Shown piece after piece: positions 8,181 to 16,209 of a stretch of 23,635 nt of DNA (positions are counted from its first letter, which is position 1; the number at the start of each line of letters is the position of its first letter). Under the pieces are notes generated by a model. That model was given only the letters and a program-made list of their open reading frames with translations. It was not told where the DNA came from and did no database searches. The stretch is taken from assembly GCA_034434635.1 (NCBI GenBank), contig DAOTYX010000020.1, positions 1 through 23,635 of the forward strand. Direction: 5' to 3'. The position numbers and the translations under genes are program-made. Origin of the DNA: DAOTYX01 sp034434635 (GTDB lineage Bacteria; Chloroflexota; Anaerolineae; B4-G1; DUEL01).

Positions 8181-9140
8181 ATGCTTGACGCCGCCCTGCT
8201 CAACAGGATAGGGCGCCTGCGCCTGGTCGCCCGCCACATCCGCGCCGGGCAGATGCAGGGGGAGCGGCGCTCCACCAAACGCGGCACCTCGGTGGAGTTC
8301 GCCGACTACCGCGACTACGCCCGCGGCGATGACCTGCGTCGGGTGGACTGGAACATCTATGCCCGCCTGGAACGGCCCTTCGTGAAACTGTTCGAGGACG
8401 AAGAGGACCTGGCCGTGCACCTGTTGCTGGATGGAAGCAGTTCGATGGATTGGGGCGGGGACGGGGAAGCGCGGGGACACGGAGACACGGAGACGCGGGG
8501 AAGCGACGACGGGGAGGTGCGGAGAAAGGGGAGCAGCAAATGGGAATACGCCCGGCGGATGGCAGCAGCGTTGGGGTACATCGCCCTGGCCTCCGGCGAC
8601 CGCCTCTCCGTCGCCATGCTTCAATGTCCAATGCCCAATGCCCAATGTTCAATGTCCACGCTCAAACTCCGGGGCAAAGGGCAGACGCTGCGCCTGTTCG
8701 ATTGGCTGTCCGGCCTGCAAGCCGCTGGCACCACCGACCTGAACGCCAGCCTGCGCGCCTATGCTCTGGCGGGGGGGCGCGCCGGGTTGGTCCTGCTCAT
8801 CTCCGATCTCTTCTCCCCCACCGGCTGCACGGAAGGGTTGACGGCGCTGGCGGCACGCGGACACGAGACGGTCGTTCTGCACCTGCTCACGCCCGACGAG
8901 GTGGACCCGCCCCTGTCCGGCGACCTGCGGCTGGTGGATGTGGAGACGGGCGAGCCGCAGGACGTGACCGTGGACGGCGGGGTGCGCGCCCTCTACCGCC
9001 GCCGACTGGAGGCCTGGCAGGACGAGTTGCGCGCCATCTGCCGCACCCGCAACGCCCGTTATCTGCCGGTGACGACCGACGCCCCGCTCGACCGGCTGGT
9101 GCTGCACGACCTGCGCCGCAGCGGGGTGGTGCGAGGTTAG
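8181..9140 (+). CDS. DUF58 domain protein with vWA-like fold
   Basis: The 319-residue protein has the DUF58 hallmarks: GERRSTKRGTSVEFADYRDY (27-46), GDDLRRVDWN (49-58) and a metal-site-like DGSSS (84-88) at the start of a vWA-type fold. It is encoded directly after its usual partner MoxR and before two vWA membrane proteins, and is probably a cytoplasmic client or adaptor of MoxR. Two low-complexity stretches interrupt the domain: residues 93-116 (Gly/Asp/Glu/Arg) and 148-159 (QCPMPNAQCSMS). These are translations of an octad array and a heptad array. Removing the first rejoins DWGG to SSKWEYARR, which fits the family spacing. The frame stays open through both. GAGGGG lies only two bases before the ATG, so initiation may be weak. 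Confidence 0.93.
   Translation: MLDAALLNRIGRLRLVARHIRAGQMQGERRSTKRGTSVEFADYRDYARGDDLRRVDWNIYARLERPFVKLFEDEEDLAVHLLLDGSSSMDWGGDGEARGHGDTETRGSDDGEVRRKGSSKWEYARRMAAALGYIALASGDRLSVAMLQCPMPNAQCSMSTLKLRGKGQTLRLFDWLSGLQAAGTTDLNASLRAYALAGGRAGLVLLISDLFSPTGCTEGLTALAARGHETVVLHLLTPDEVDPPLSGDLRLVDVETGEPQDVTVDGGVRALYRRRLEAWQDELRAICRTRNARYLPVTTDAPLDRLVLHDLRRSGVVRG
8457..8528 (+). repeat. Octad tandem array inside the DUF58 gene
   Basis: Nine eight-base units in register run from GGGGACGG through GGGGACAC, GGAGACAC, GGAGACGC and GGGGAAGC to GGAGAAAG. The total is 72 bases, exactly 24 codons, so the insertion keeps the frame. It falls in the loop after the DxSxS motif. The same unit type recurs at 10991-11030. 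Confidence 0.85.
8622..8656 (+). repeat. Heptad tandem array, CAATGCC type, inside the DUF58 gene
   Basis: Five seven-base units (CAATGTC, CAATGCC, CAATGCC, CAATGTT, CAATGTC) are in register. Because seven is not a multiple of three, the units are read in rotating frames and encode QCPMPNAQCSMS. The unit is a close relative of the CAATGAC array at 20068-20137. Confidence 0.85.
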
Positions 9141-9173
9141 GCGCGCGCCCCTGGTGGGCTGGCGATCTGTGAG

Positions 9174-11021
9174 ATGGCTCCAGGCTTCTTGAACCCGCTT
9201 GCGCTGCTTTTTGCCGCGCTGAGCATTCCGATCCTGATCCTCTATATGCTCCGCCTGCGGCGACGGGAGGTGCCGGTTTCCAGCACCCTCCTCTGGCGCC
9301 GCCTGCTGCGCGATCGGGAAGCCAACGCCCCCTGGCAGCGGCTGCGCAGCAACCTGTTGCTCCTGCTGCAATTGCTTATCCTGGCCCTCCTGACCCTGGC
9401 CCTGGCCCGCCCTTTCCTGCCCAGCCGCTCCGTGGTCAGCGGCAGCGCGGTTATCCTGCTCGACGGTTCGGCCAGCATGCAGGCCACCGACGTCTCCCCC
9501 AGCCGCTTCGAGGCCGCCCGTCGCGCGGCGCGGCAGATCGTCGCCGGGCTGGGCGCAGGGGAAGAGGGAACCGTCATCCTGGCCGGCCCGCGCCCGACGG
9601 TGCTGGCCTCCGCTGTGACCGACCACGCCGTCCTGCGCCGCGCCCTCGACGAGGCTGTTCCTTCCACTGGCCCCGCCGACTGGGCAGACGCCTTTGCGCT
9701 GGCCGCTGCGGCCCTGGCCGGCAACCCCCACGCTCAGGCGGTGGTCATCTCCGATGGGGCGCTGCCGCCGGACCTGCCGGCGCTGCCGGGCGAGACCCGT
9801 TTCGTCCGTGTGGGGGAGCGCAGCGACAACCTGGCCCTCGTCGCCCTGGCGGTGCGGGAAGGCGCTGCCGGCCCCCAGGCCTTCGTGCGGGTCACCAACT
9901 CCGGCGACGCCACCGCACAGACCTCCGTCGAACTGTGGACCGACGGTGCGCTCTTCGACGTCCGCACGCTCACCATCCCCGCTCACGGGAGCGCTGGACT
10001 GAGTGTGGACGACCTGCCCTACACCCTGCAGGTGTTGGAAGCCCGCCTCTCCGGCAGCGATCCCCTGCCGCTGGACGACACGGCCTGGGCGGTGCGCAGC
10101 CCGGCAGCGGCGCGGCGGGTGTTGCTGGTCACTCCCGGCAACCTGTTCCTGGAGCGCGCCGTGGGGATGCTGCCGGGCGTCGAACTGACCCGCCTGGCCC
10201 CCGGTCAGCCCCTCCCCGATACGCCCTATGACCTGCTCGTCCACGACGGCCCGCTCACCACGACCCTGCCTTCGGGCAACCTCTGGCTGATCGGCGCCTA
10301 CGGCGCGGGGCCGACCACGGTCTTCACCGCCACCGCGCTCGCCCGCGCCGCCAGCGATGACCCCCTGCTGCGTTACGTGGACTGGAGCAACGTGCATGTC
10401 CTGCGCGCCTGGGAGGTCGAGCCGCCCCCGGGCGCGCGGGTGCTGGTCGAGGCGGAAGGTGGGCCGCTGCTCTTCGTCGCCGAACGGCCCGAGGGGCGGC
10501 TGGCCGTGCTCACCTTCGACCTGCACGACTCCGACTTGCCGCTGCAGGTGGCGTTCCCCATCCTCGTCGCCAACCTGACCGGCTGGCTGCTGCCTCCGGG
10601 CGGCGTGAGCGAGACGGCGTTGCACCCCGGCGACCCGCTCTCCCTCCAGCCCCAGCCGGAGGCTGTGCGGCTGGTCGTCACCGCGCCCGACGGCAGCGCC
10701 TATCCTCTTCCCGTGGGCCAGGCTGCCCCCACCTTCGTCGCCACTGAGCGGCTGGGGGTTTACCGGGTGGAGCAGTTCGCCAGCGATGGCTCCCTCCTGC
10801 GCCGCGACCCCTTCGCCGTCAACCTGTTCGACGCTGCCGAGTCGGACATCGCCCCGCGGGACGTCATCCACGTCGGCCAGGCGGAGGTGCGTCCGGCATC
10901 GCCGGGACGGGAGGGCCGGCAGGAGACGTGGCCCTGGCTGGCAGCGGCGGCGTTGGGGGTGATGGGGGTGGAGTGGTGGGCGTTCCACAGGGGGATGGGG
11001 AGACGCGGGGGGACGCGGTGA
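9174..11021 (+). CDS. BatA-like membrane protein with vWA domain
   Basis: The 615-residue protein begins with the BatA N-terminal module: a hydrophobic helix (about 7-26), the segment LRRREVPVSSTLLWRR, and a second helix (about 60-78). A vWA domain follows with metal site DGSAS (97-101). A middle region, and a domain around VHDGPL and LWLIGAYGAGP that resembles a degenerate amidotransferase-like fold, come next. A C-terminal helix (about 588-607) ends the protein. The topology places the vWA domain between membrane anchors, most likely outside the cytoplasm. In Bat operons such proteins work with MoxR and DUF58 proteins, both encoded upstream here. The final residues (GMGRRGGTR) and the stop fall inside an octad repeat, so the tail is repeat-derived. 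No good Shine-Dalgarno site precedes the ATG. Confidence 0.9.
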   Translation: MAPGFLNPLALLFAALSIPILILYMLRLRRREVPVSSTLLWRRLLRDREANAPWQRLRSNLLLLLQLLILALLTLALARPFLPSRSVVSGSAVILLDGSASMQATDVSPSRFEAARRAARQIVAGLGAGEEGTVILAGPRPTVLASAVTDHAVLRRALDEAVPSTGPADWADAFALAAAALAGNPHAQAVVISDGALPPDLPALPGETRFVRVGERSDNLALVALAVREGAAGPQAFVRVTNSGDATAQTSVELWTDGALFDVRTLTIPAHGSAGLSVDDLPYTLQVLEARLSGSDPLPLDDTAWAVRSPAAARRVLLVTPGNLFLERAVGMLPGVELTRLAPGQPLPDTPYDLLVHDGPLTTTLPSGNLWLIGAYGAGPTTVFTATALARAASDDPLLRYVDWSNVHVLRAWEVEPPPGARVLVEAEGGPLLFVAERPEGRLAVLTFDLHDSDLPLQVAFPILVANLTGWLLPPGGVSETALHPGDPLSLQPQPEAVRLVVTAPDGSAYPLPVGQAAPTFVATERLGVYRVEQFASDGSLLRRDPFAVNLFDAAESDIAPRDVIHVGQAEVRPASPGREGRQETWPWLAAAALGVMGVEWWAFHRGMGRRGGTR

Positions 11022-11030
11022 CGGAGAAGC
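10991..11030 (+). repeat. Octad tandem array across the end of the BatA-like gene
   Basis: Five eight-base units (GGGGATGG, GGAGACGC, GGGGGGAC, GCGGTGAC, GGAGAAGC) encode the last residues of the BatA-like protein and contain its TGA (11019-11021). The last unit supplies the GGAG that sits eight bases before the next start codon at 11035. The unit matches the array in the DUF58 gene. Confidence 0.75.
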
Positions 11031-11034
11031 CGAG

Positions 11035-13863
11035 ATGACCTTCACCCGCCCGCTGTTGTTGTGCGCTCTCCCCCTGCTGGCCTACTTCATCTGGCTGGGC
11101 CGCCCGGTGGGGGAGTATGGCCGCGGTCGGGCGTGGGCCGCCCTCATTCTCCGCGCCCTCCTCGTCCTGCTCGTCATCCTGAGCCTGGCCGGCCTGCAGA
11201 CCATCCACGGCAGCAACGAACTCGCCGTCGTCTTCCTGCTCGACAGTTCCGACAGCATCTCGCCGGCCCAGCGGCAGCGGGGACTGGACTTCATCGCCCA
11301 GGCGCTGGAGGGGATGGGTCCGGATGACCGCGCTGCGTTGGTGCTCTTCGGCGCCGACGCGCTGGTGGAGCGGCCGCTGAGCAACGACCCCCGTCTGGCG
11401 GTCGTCGCTTCTGTCCCTCGCACCTACCAGACCAACATCGAAGAGGCGGTGCGGCTTGGGCTGGCCCTCTTCCCCAGCGGCGCAGCCCGACGCCTGGTGC
11501 TCCTCTCCGACGGGCGCCCTACCACCGGCGACGCCGAGTCCGCTGTTCGCCTGGCTCGCGCCCAGGGAGCGCAGGTGGATGTCGTGCCGCTGGGCGCGCC
11601 GGTCGAGCAGGAGGCCCGCCTGGCCGACCTGCGCCTGCCGACCCGCCTCCATCAGGGGGAGACGTTTACCCTCGAAGCCATCATCGAGACCACGGTCGAG
11701 CAGGAAGCGACCCTCACCCTCCTGGTCGGTGACCGGGTGGCAGCGCGGGAGGCGGTACACCTCAACCCGGGGCGCAACCGCTTCGCCCTGCCCCTCACGG
11801 CAGGCCAGCCAGGCTTCATCCCGTATCGCGTCGTCCTCTCCCCCAGCACCGACACCTATCCGCAGAACAACAGCCTCTCCGCCTACGCCCTGGTGGAGGG
11901 GCCGCCCCGCGTCCTGCTGGCCGCAGGGGAGCCTGCCGAGGCCGTGTCGCTGGCCGCCGCGCTGCGCGCCGCCGGGCTGACCGTCGTGGAGAGCAGTCTC
12001 GCCGCCCTGCCATCGGATCCGGCAGCGCTGGCCGAGTATGCCGCCGTAGTCCTGGTGGACACCCCCGCGCGGAGCCTGGCGCCGCGGACAATGAGCGCGC
12101 TGCAATCCTTCGTGCGCGACCTGGGAGGGGGACTGGTCGCCATTGGCGGGCCGCACGCCTACGGCGTCGGCGGCTGGTACGACACGCCGCTGGAGGAGAC
12201 CCTGCCGGTGGAGATGACCCTGAACGACCCTCGTCGCTTCCCACCGCTCTCTATCGTCATCATCATTGACAAGTCGGGCAGCATGTCGGCGGTGGAGGGC
12301 GGCGTGGAGAAGATTCGTCTGGCTGGCGAGGCGGCAGCGCGTGTGGCGGAACTGCTCAATGACCAGGACGAGATCACGGTCATCGCCTTCGACGACCGCC
12401 CCGCTGATGTCATCGGCCCGCTGCCGGGCAGCGAGCGGGAGACGGTGATCGAACGCGTCGTCCGCCTCCAGGCCGGCGGCGGCGGCATCTACGTCCGCGA
12501 GTCCCTCCGGGCCGCGCTGGCCGCTCTGGAAGGCTCCACCCGCACCACCCGTCATATCCTCCTCCTGGCCGATGGCTCTGACTCGGAGCACCAGGAAGGG
12601 GTACCCGAACTGGTCGAGCGGGAGATCGCCGGGCAGGGTATCACCCTCAGCACGGTCGCCATCGGCGCGGGACAGGATCTCCGGTTTCTGGAACACATTG
12701 CTGAACTGGGCGGCGGACGGTACCACTTCACCGACCGCGCCGCCAACCTGCCGGAGATCTTCGCCGAGGAGACGCAACTGGCGATGCGCTCCTACATCGT
12801 CGAAGAGCCTTTCTACCCCCGCCAGACGGCGTCGAGCCCGCTGCTGGCAGGCATCGAGGCGGTGCCCCAACTGGCCGGCTACGTCGCTACGACCCCTAAA
12901 CCAGCGGCGCAGGTGATCCTCGTCACCGCTCAGGACGACCCGCTGCTGGCCGCCTGGCAGTACGGGTTGGGCCGCGCGGTCGCCTGGACCTCCGACGCGA
13001 CCGGTCGCTGGGCGGCACAGTGGGTAGATTGGGAGGGCTTCGCCCGCTTCTGGGCGCAGGCGGTGCGCTGGACCATCGTGCAGCGTGCCGACGTGCCGGC
13101 GGAGTTGACGGTGACGACGGAGGGGGAGACGGCCCGCATCACCCTCGACGCAGTGGATGCGCAGGCGGGTTTCGTCAACGGACTGGATGCCACGGTCAGC
13201 CTGGTTGGTCCGGAAGGAGAGACGCAGACAGTGGCGCTGGTGCAGAGCGCGCCGGGGCGGTACGAGGAAACCTTCACCCCGCAGGCGGAAGGGGTCTACC
13301 TGCTGCGGCTGACCGGTTCGCTCGACGGGCGGGAGGCGTTGGCGGTGACTGCTGGCTGGGTATTGGGCTACTCGCCGGAGTACGCCGCTCTCACCGCCGA
13401 TCCGGGTTACCTGTCCTACTTGGCCGGGCTGGGGGAGGGGCGGACGCTGAGCGACCCTGCCGCCGCCTTCGACCACACCCTGCGCGGGTCGGGCACCGCC
13501 CGCGACCTGTGGCCGGTGCTGCTGGGGCTGGCCGCGCTCCTGCTGCCTTTCGACATCGGCGTGCGGCGATTGGTGCTGGGCCGTCGAGACCTGGCGCGAG
13601 CAGGGGCGTGGTTAGGAGAAAGGCTGCCCCGTCGTCGCCCTGTGGTCGTGGGCGAGCGGCCAGTGGTGATGGACCGTCTCTTCCAGGCCAAGGGGCGCGT
13701 CGGACAGGTTCGGCCTCCGGGTCCCGCCACGTCGCAGCCGCCCACCCCATCTGCCACCCCGCCCGCCGAACGGCCCAGCCCGCCCCCTCAGGCCCCGTCC
13801 CCCGCGGAGGGGACGCTGGCCAGCCAGTTGTTGCGCCGCAAACGGGAGCGAGGGCCTGAGTAA
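11035..13863 (+). CDS. Large membrane protein with two vWA domains and an amidotransferase-like domain
   Basis: The protein has 942 residues. Two N-terminal hydrophobic helices (about 6-20 and 33-53) lead into a first vWA domain with metal site DSSDS (70-74). A beta-rich linker follows. Next is a GATase1-like segment (about 295-385, ending LVAIGGPHAYGVGGWYD) without a catalytic cysteine. A second vWA domain has DKSGS at 412-416. A further beta-rich region precedes a last helix (about 823-850) and a cytoplasmic tail of about 90 residues rich in Pro. Two MIDAS-bearing vWA domains in one chain suggest metal-dependent binding of two partners. Fused vWA/GATase-like proteins are known near MoxR operons in several phyla; their role is unsettled. 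The octad repeat ending 11030 provides the ribosome binding site. Translation ends eight bases before the thrS promoter. Confidence 0.88.
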   Translation: MTFTRPLLLCALPLLAYFIWLGRPVGEYGRGRAWAALILRALLVLLVILSLAGLQTIHGSNELAVVFLLDSSDSISPAQRQRGLDFIAQALEGMGPDDRAALVLFGADALVERPLSNDPRLAVVASVPRTYQTNIEEAVRLGLALFPSGAARRLVLLSDGRPTTGDAESAVRLARAQGAQVDVVPLGAPVEQEARLADLRLPTRLHQGETFTLEAIIETTVEQEATLTLLVGDRVAAREAVHLNPGRNRFALPLTAGQPGFIPYRVVLSPSTDTYPQNNSLSAYALVEGPPRVLLAAGEPAEAVSLAAALRAAGLTVVESSLAALPSDPAALAEYAAVVLVDTPARSLAPRTMSALQSFVRDLGGGLVAIGGPHAYGVGGWYDTPLEETLPVEMTLNDPRRFPPLSIVIIIDKSGSMSAVEGGVEKIRLAGEAAARVAELLNDQDEITVIAFDDRPADVIGPLPGSERETVIERVVRLQAGGGGIYVRESLRAALAALEGSTRTTRHILLLADGSDSEHQEGVPELVEREIAGQGITLSTVAIGAGQDLRFLEHIAELGGGRYHFTDRAANLPEIFAEETQLAMRSYIVEEPFYPRQTASSPLLAGIEAVPQLAGYVATTPKPAAQVILVTAQDDPLLAAWQYGLGRAVAWTSDATGRWAAQWVDWEGFARFWAQAVRWTIVQRADVPAELTVTTEGETARITLDAVDAQAGFVNGLDATVSLVGPEGETQTVALVQSAPGRYEETFTPQAEGVYLLRLTGSLDGREALAVTAGWVLGYSPEYAALTADPGYLSYLAGLGEGRTLSDPAAAFDHTLRGSGTARDLWPVLLGLAALLLPFDIGVRRLVLGRRDLARAGAWLGERLPRRRPVVVGERPVVMDRLFQAKGRVGQVRPPGPATSQPPTPSATPPAERPSPPPQAPSPAEGTLASQLLRRKRERGPE

Positions 13864-13870
13864 TCGCCAT

Positions 13871-13899
13871 TTGACAATTCCCCCCAAGAGCAGTACAAT
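13871..13899 (+). promoter_or_regulatory. Strong sigma70-type promoter of thrS
   Basis: A perfect TTGACA (13871-13876) and TACAAT (13894-13899) are separated by the ideal 17 bases. Transcription should start near 13906, giving a leader of about 290 bases. It begins eight bases after the preceding stop codon. Confidence 0.85.
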
Positions 13900-13905
13900 G
13901 TAACC

Positions 13906-14170
13906 AGATAGCCCCATATCTCCAAAGCGTTGAGCGGGACGAGTACCGGCCGGGAAAGGCCACAGAGAGAGGGGACCGCTGGCTGGAAGCCCCCTTGACC
14001 GGACAGCCGGGAAAACCCCCCGCGAGCGGACGGCGGAAATCGCGCAGGCGAGAGTATGTCGTCCCGGGCAGGCCCGTTAGCGCCTCAGAGCGCGACGGCG
14101 CGCGCAGGCGCCCGTCGAACCTGGGTGGAACCACGTGGCCCCCCGCGTCCCAAGGATGCGGGGGGCTTTC
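13906..14170 (+). promoter_or_regulatory. T-box leader of thrS (threonyl-tRNA responsive)
   Basis: The 332-bp gap before thrS holds a T-box riboswitch. Near the 5' end, TTGAGCGGGACGAGTA (13930-13945) has the GA/AGTA pattern of the Stem I kink-turn. CAGAGAG followed by GCTGGCTGGAAG fits the Stem I apex. The T-box sequence TGGGTGGAACCACG at 14122-14135 matches the family consensus closely, with TGGA (14126-14129) available to pair with an uncharged tRNA 3' end. The best specifier is ACC (Thr) at 13998-14000, followed by a purine. It is set in a loop between CCGGC after AGTA and GCCGG after the specifier. Uncharged threonyl-tRNA should stabilise the antiterminator and let transcription pass the terminator at 14138. 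The element is certain; the specifier position is likely. Confidence 0.9.
14138..14170 (+). terminator. T-box regulatory terminator
   Basis: A 13-bp stem pairs 14138-14150 with 14154-14166 (one G-T pair) around the loop CAA and is followed by TTTCTC. The antiterminator alternative begins in the adjoining T-box sequence. This is the conditional off-switch for thrS. Confidence 0.88.
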
Positions 14171-14195
14171 TCGTATCTGAGGGAGGGAGGAGAAA

Positions 14196-15983
14196 ATGTC
14201 AGAACAAGAAGAACGCTTACACCGTATCCGCCACTCGGCCGCGCACATCATGGCCCAGGCCGTGCTGGAGCAGTTCCCGGAGGCCAGGTTCGCCATCGGC
14301 CCGGCCATCGAGACCGGCTTCTATTACGACTTCGACCTGCCCCGTCCCCTGACGCCGGAGGACCTGGAGCGGATCGAGGCGCGCATGCGCCAGATCATCG
14401 CCCAGGGGGAGAGGTTTGTCTACCGCGAGGTGAGCGAGGAGGAGGCGCGCCGCATCTTCGCCGACCAGCCCTACAAACTGGAACTGATCGACGGCATCCT
14501 CTCCGCCGGCACGGACGAGGACGGCCAGCCGCTGACCGAGGCCCCTAAACTCTCGATCTACACCAGCGGCCCCTTCGTGGACCTGTGCCGCGGGCCGCAC
14601 GTGGAGCACACCGGGGAGATCAACCCCGACGCGGTCAAACTGCTCAACACCGCCGGGGCCTACTGGCGCGGCGATGAGCGCCGGCCGATGCTCCAGCGCA
14701 TCTACGGCACCGCCTGGGAGACCGCCGAGCAACTGGAGGCCTTCCTGGCCTGGCGCGAGGAGGTGGAGCGACGCGACCACCGCCGGCTGATCCGCGAACT
14801 CGACCTGATCAGTTTCCACGAGGAGGCCGGCGCCGGGCTGGCCTACTGGCACCCCAAGGGCGGCCGCATCCGTCAGATCATCGAGGACGACTGGCGCGCC
14901 CGTCACCGCGCCGGCGGCTACGAGATCGTCTTCAGTCCCCACATCGGCCGCGCCCTCCTGTGGGAGACCTCCGGCCACCTCAACTTCTACAAAGAGAGTA
15001 TGTACGCGCCGATGGACATCGAAGGGCAGGACTACTACATCAAGCCGATGAACTGCCCCTTCCACATCATGATCTATCGTTCGCGCACCCGCTCCTACCG
15101 CGAACTTCCCCTGCGCTGGGCCGAACTGGGCACCGTCTACCGGTTCGAGCGCAGCGGCACGCTCCACGGCCTGCTGCGCGTGCGCGGCTTTACCCAGGAC
15201 GACGCCCACATCTTCTGCACGCCCGAACAGATCGAGGACGAGATTCTGCGCGTGCTCGACTTCAGCCTCGACCTGCTGCGTGGCTATGGCTTCGAGGAGT
15301 TCAAGATCGAACTGAGCGTGCGCGACCCCAACAAGCCGGAGAAGTACGCCGGCAGCGACGACATGTGGCACCAGGCGGAGGCTTCGCTGCTGAAGGCGTT
15401 GGAGAGCCGCAGCGTGCCCTACGAGCGGATGGAGGGCGAGGCGGTCTTCTACGGGCCCAAGATTGACATCAAGATCAAGGACGTGCTCGGCCGCGCCTGG
15501 CAGTGCACCACCATCCAGTTCGACTTCAACCTGCCGGAGCGGTTCGACCTCACCTACGTAGGCGAGGACGGCAAGGAACACCGCCCGTATATGGTCCACC
15601 GAGCCCTCCTGGGCAGCCTGGAGCGGTTCTTCGGCGTGCTGGTGGAGCACTACGGTGGCGCTTTCCCCGTCTGGCTGGCTCCGGTGCAGGCAGTGCTCAT
15701 CCCCATCGCCGACCGGCATGTGGAGTACGCGCGCGCGGTGGCGCGGAGGATGGAGGAGGCCGGGCTGCGGGTGGAGGTCAACGACTCCGGCGAGCGCATG
15801 CAAGCCAAGATCCGCGACGCCCAGGTGCAGAAGGTGCCCTACATGCTGGTGGTCGGCGACCGCGAGGCTGAGGCCAATCAGGTCAACCTGCGCCGCCGTG
15901 ACGGGGAGGTGCCGGGTGCGGTCGGCGTGGACGACTTCATCGCCATGGCCCTGGAGGCCGTGCGCCAGCGCCGGCTCCTGTAG
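14196..15983 (+). CDS. thrS: Threonyl-tRNA synthetase lacking the TGS domain
   Basis: The 595-residue class II synthetase attaches threonine to tRNA-Thr. The editing (SAD) domain is present with H13, H17, C131 and H135 (HSAAH and CRGPH). The catalytic core has zinc ligands C287 (MNCPFH), H338 (DDAHIF) and H468 (VHRALLG), motif 2 RFERSGTLHGLLRVRGF and motif 3. The C-terminal anticodon-binding domain begins near WLAPVQAVLIPIA. The usual N-terminal TGS domain of about 60 residues is missing: the sequence starts directly at the editing domain. The start is firm because AGGAG lies just upstream of the ATG at 14196, and the T-box terminator ends 26 bases before it. The stop TAG at 15981-15983 directly abuts a heptad array. 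Confidence 0.98.
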   Translation: MSEQEERLHRIRHSAAHIMAQAVLEQFPEARFAIGPAIETGFYYDFDLPRPLTPEDLERIEARMRQIIAQGERFVYREVSEEEARRIFADQPYKLELIDGILSAGTDEDGQPLTEAPKLSIYTSGPFVDLCRGPHVEHTGEINPDAVKLLNTAGAYWRGDERRPMLQRIYGTAWETAEQLEAFLAWREEVERRDHRRLIRELDLISFHEEAGAGLAYWHPKGGRIRQIIEDDWRARHRAGGYEIVFSPHIGRALLWETSGHLNFYKESMYAPMDIEGQDYYIKPMNCPFHIMIYRSRTRSYRELPLRWAELGTVYRFERSGTLHGLLRVRGFTQDDAHIFCTPEQIEDEILRVLDFSLDLLRGYGFEEFKIELSVRDPNKPEKYAGSDDMWHQAEASLLKALESRSVPYERMEGEAVFYGPKIDIKIKDVLGRAWQCTTIQFDFNLPERFDLTYVGEDGKEHRPYMVHRALLGSLERFFGVLVEHYGGAFPVWLAPVQAVLIPIADRHVEYARAVARRMEEAGLRVEVNDSGERMQAKIRDAQVQKVPYMLVVGDREAEANQVNLRRRDGEVPGAVGVDDFIAMALEAVRQRRLL

Positions 15984-16095
15984 ACCACGGACCACGGACG
16001 ATAGACCACGGACCACAGACAACAGACCACGGGCCACGCTCCAATCACTGTGGTCGGTGGTCGGTGGTCGGTGGTCAGTGGTCCGTGGTCGGTGG
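15984..16095 (+). repeat. Sixteen-unit heptad array with mid-point inversion (long imperfect hairpin)
   Basis: Sixteen seven-base units run in unbroken register from the base after the thrS stop. The first eight are ACCACGG-like. After a junction around 16038-16049 (GCTCCAATCACT) the units become TCGGTGG-like, close to the reverse complement. The inner arms (16026-16037 and 16050-16061) pair at 11 of 12 positions counting one G-T pair, and the outer units pair imperfectly. The array may form an RNA hairpin at the thrS 3' end. No classical T-tract terminator follows it. Confidence 0.9.
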
Positions 16096-16178
16096 TCCGG
16101 CGGGCACAGGGTAGGCGGTCACCTCATCTCTCCGTATTCCGTTTCTTACGCCGATCTAATGCCCGGCCCGGAAGTTTG

Positions 16179-16187
16179 TGGTATAAT
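16179..16187 (+). promoter_or_regulatory. Extended -10 promoter of ftsH
   Basis: TGGTATAAT (16179-16187) combines a perfect -10 box with the TGn extension. No good -35 box is seen about 17 bases upstream, which fits extended -10 promoters. Transcription would start near 16194, leaving a short leader that contains AAGGGAGGT (16196-16204) before the GTG at 16210. The stretch 16096-16178 contains GGGCACAGGGTAG (16102-16114), repeated at 18194-18206. Confidence 0.7.
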
Positions 16188-16209
16188 GGGGGGGTAAGGG
16201 AGGTTTGAG

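Noticed and set aside
15984..16095. CRISPR array
   Set aside because: Units are seven bases with no spacers, and no cas genes are present.
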